This document shows, piece after piece, positions 6,160-7,213 of a stretch of 7,213 nt of DNA. Source of the stretch: Methanoregulaceae archaeon (lineage in GTDB: Archaea; Halobacteriota; Methanomicrobia; Methanomicrobiales; Methanospirillaceae); contig JACTVF010000118.1 of assembly GCA_019695435.1 (NCBI GenBank), forward strand, positions 1-7,213. The letters run 5' to 3'. Position numbers and translations under genes: made by a program. Every line of letters starts with the position of its first letter. Position 1 is the stretch's first letter. The notes beneath the pieces were generated by a model that was not told where the DNA came from, did not search any database, and worked only from the letters and a program-made list of their open reading frames with translations.

Positions 6160-6837
6160 ATGGCAATAAAAGAAGGAGATTTTGTTAAACTCAGTTATAC
6201 CGGAACCGCGAATGGTATTGTATTCGATACCACCGATGAAGATGCAGCAAAAAAGGCCGATATCCACAGCACAACGGCTATCTATGGGCCGGTCACGATC
6301 TGTGTCGGCCAGAAACATGTTATTATCGGCCTTGATGAAGAACTTGTCGGAAAAGTTGCCGGCGATGAAGCTGATGTAACTGTCCCGCCGGAGAAGGCTT
6401 TTGGCGAACGCGACCCGAAAAAGATCCAGTCATACCCCAAAAACAAGTTCAAGGACAAACCGGTCCGCGGGATGCGGATCAATGTCGAGGAGCAGGGAGA
6501 AGGGGTTGTTGTCGATGTCATCGGCTCCAAGGTGATCGTTGATTTTAACCCGGTGCTCGCCGGCCAGACGCTGACCTATCATTACAAGATTGAGGAACTC
6601 GTGACCGATCCGCTGGAGCAGTTCAGGGGACTTATCCGCCTCTACGCCGGGAAGGACATGGAGATTACGCTTGATGACAAAAAGGCAACGGTCACCCTTC
6701 CGGCAGGGATCAACTACGACAGGCGCTGGCTCCTGTGGCGCGGCCGCATCATCCACGAAGGCTTTGAGCTGATCGAGGGTATCTCCGAGATCACGCTTGT
6801 CGAAACCTACAAGAAACCTGAGAAGACAGAAGCATAG
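6160..6837 (+). CDS. Archaeal long-type FKBP peptidyl-prolyl cis-trans isomerase
   Basis: The 225-residue protein is a cytoplasmic FKBP-type prolyl isomerase and chaperone that helps proteins fold. The FKBP core shows GDFVKLSYTG (6-15), GIVFDTT (19-25), VGQKHVIIGLDEELVG (49-64), ADVTVPPEKAFGERD (71-85) and, after an insert, VDFNPVLAGQTLTYHYKIEEL (127-147). Residues about 86-126 are the insert-in-flap (IF) domain that gives chaperone activity. Residues 150-225 are the extra C-terminal domain of the archaeal 26-kDa class (MJ0825-like), ending in a charged KKPEKTEA tail. No signal peptide or membrane segment is present. Length and domain order are normal for the class. The start is well supported by AGGTGAT just upstream. 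The gene is divergent from the CYTH gene and probably forms a single-gene unit. Confidence 0.95.
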   Translation: MAIKEGDFVKLSYTGTANGIVFDTTDEDAAKKADIHSTTAIYGPVTICVGQKHVIIGLDEELVGKVAGDEADVTVPPEKAFGERDPKKIQSYPKNKFKDKPVRGMRINVEEQGEGVVVDVIGSKVIVDFNPVLAGQTLTYHYKIEELVTDPLEQFRGLIRLYAGKDMEITLDDKKATVTLPAGINYDRRWLLWRGRIIHEGFELIEGISEITLVETYKKPEKTEA

Positions 6838-6853
6838 TCCGGTCCGTCAGGAT

Positions 6854-6870
6854 AATTATTTTTGGTAATT
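6854..6870 (+). terminator. Weak T-run/stem after FKBP gene
   Basis: AATTA (6854-6858) pairs with TAATT (6866-6870) around a loop containing five T. A U-rich stretch 17 bases after the FKBP stop could end transcription in an archaeon. The stem is only A-T pairs, so the call is weak. Confidence 0.25.
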
Positions 6871-6919
6871 GCTTAATTTAAGCCACTACTATAAACTAAC
6901 CATACGCGGCGAGTAGTGG
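6871..6919. repeat. Two inverted repeats directly before the transposase start
   Basis: GCTTAATTTAAGC (6871-6883) is a perfect palindrome around one central base. Starting on its last base, CCACTACT (6883-6890) is matched by its exact reverse complement AGTAGTGG (6912-6919), 21 bases further on and touching the ATG at 6920. The loop holds a TATA-like ACTATAAACT overlap. These could be an operator, an mRNA hairpin limiting transposase translation, or part of the insertion sequence end; the window does not contain the other end, so terminal repeats cannot be confirmed. Confidence 0.55.
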
Positions 6920-7213
6920 ATGAAGTTACGTGAGTTGGCACAATATATCGGAGATGAAGAGAAGGCTGAACAGGCCTTACTTGAATTGGGAATACTCAAA
7001 CGATATACCACCTGTCCCTTTTTTGCGGAGATGATCATATAGGGAGAGTTCGAAGATTCAAGTTCACATGGTATCATTGTGGCAAGGAGTGGGGGGTTAG
7101 GCGAGGAAGTATCTTGGAGGGGCTGAAAATACCTTTCACGAAATTTCTCATGGCGATCACGTTGTTTGAGCTCGATACATCGGTGAGGGAATCAGCAAAA
7201 CAGCTGGGTCTGG
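6920..7213 (+). pseudogene. IS1595-type (ISXO2-like) transposase, frameshifted, cut by window edge
   Basis: The ATG frame from 6920 encodes MKLRELAQYIGDEEKAEQ... then ...RYTTCPFF and ends at TAG 7040-7042. From the run of six T at 7019-7024, another frame continues open to the window end with CGDDHIGRVRRFKF, YHCGKEWGVRRGSILEGLKI, PFTKFLMAITLF and SVRESAKQLGL. Joined at the T-run, the two parts give the N-terminal zinc ribbon and helical region of IS1595-family DDE transposases (CPxCG ... GS-x-x-EG-x-KIPF ... LA-x-x-LG). Four T would give the normal CPFCG; seven T or a -1 slip would give CPFFCG. The third zinc ligand, expected as Cys in C-x-x-C before GKEW, is Trp (codon 7069-7071). The catalytic DDE part lies outside the window. 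The family call is good; decay versus programmed slippage is open. Confidence 0.75.

Noticed and set aside
1..7213. CRISPR array, tRNA or rRNA
   Set aside because: No regularly spaced repeats and no cloverleaf or conserved rRNA stretches were found on reading the window.

Overview
The window most likely comes from a methanogenic euryarchaeon close to Methanomicrobiales (Methanoregula or Methanosphaerula type). The case rests on the gene set: an archaeal long-type FKBP isomerase, an MJ_1487-type B12-binding/radical SAM protein, an archaeal CYTH-family 'class IV adenylate cyclase', a Ser/Thr-rich archaeal lipoprotein, tight ATGA junctions, AGGTGAT-type ribosome binding sites and GC-rich codon use. 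No marker such as rRNA is present, so the assignment is inference.

Layout. Positions 1-3079 hold a plus-strand operon of three overlapping genes: a PP2C-like phosphatase (only its extreme N-terminus is cut off by the window edge), a Ser/Thr kinase-like protein carrying a zinc ribbon and a C-terminal beta domain, and a HEAT-repeat protein with a distinctive N-terminal module. A phosphatase followed directly by a kinase of this build is the arrangement of the TerY-P (vWA-PP2C-kinase) triads, which have been linked to stress response and antiphage defence. The vWA (TerY) member would be expected just upstream, outside the window.

Positions 3080-3291 form an AT-richer gap with a strong T-run. 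It is followed by a small secreted lipoprotein gene (3292-3771) that ends in a perfect stem-loop and a T-run. A B12-binding-like radical SAM gene (3829-4938) starts on a perfect 14-bp tandem duplication. Six bases after it comes a small metallophosphoesterase gene (4945-5586), whose end overlaps the convergent minus-strand CYTH gene (5576-6103, or to 6130). The CYTH gene is divergent from the FKBP gene (6160-6837), with an extremely short intervening gap.

From 6838 to the right edge the sequence is AT-richer and holds two inverted repeats and the start of an IS1595-type transposase. That gene is disrupted at a run of six T and has lost one of the four expected zinc-ligand cysteines, so it looks like a decaying or frameshift-regulated insertion sequence.

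The part most likely to be of special biological interest is the left-hand phosphatase-kinase-HEAT cassette. The middle genes look like ordinary archaeal housekeeping genes.
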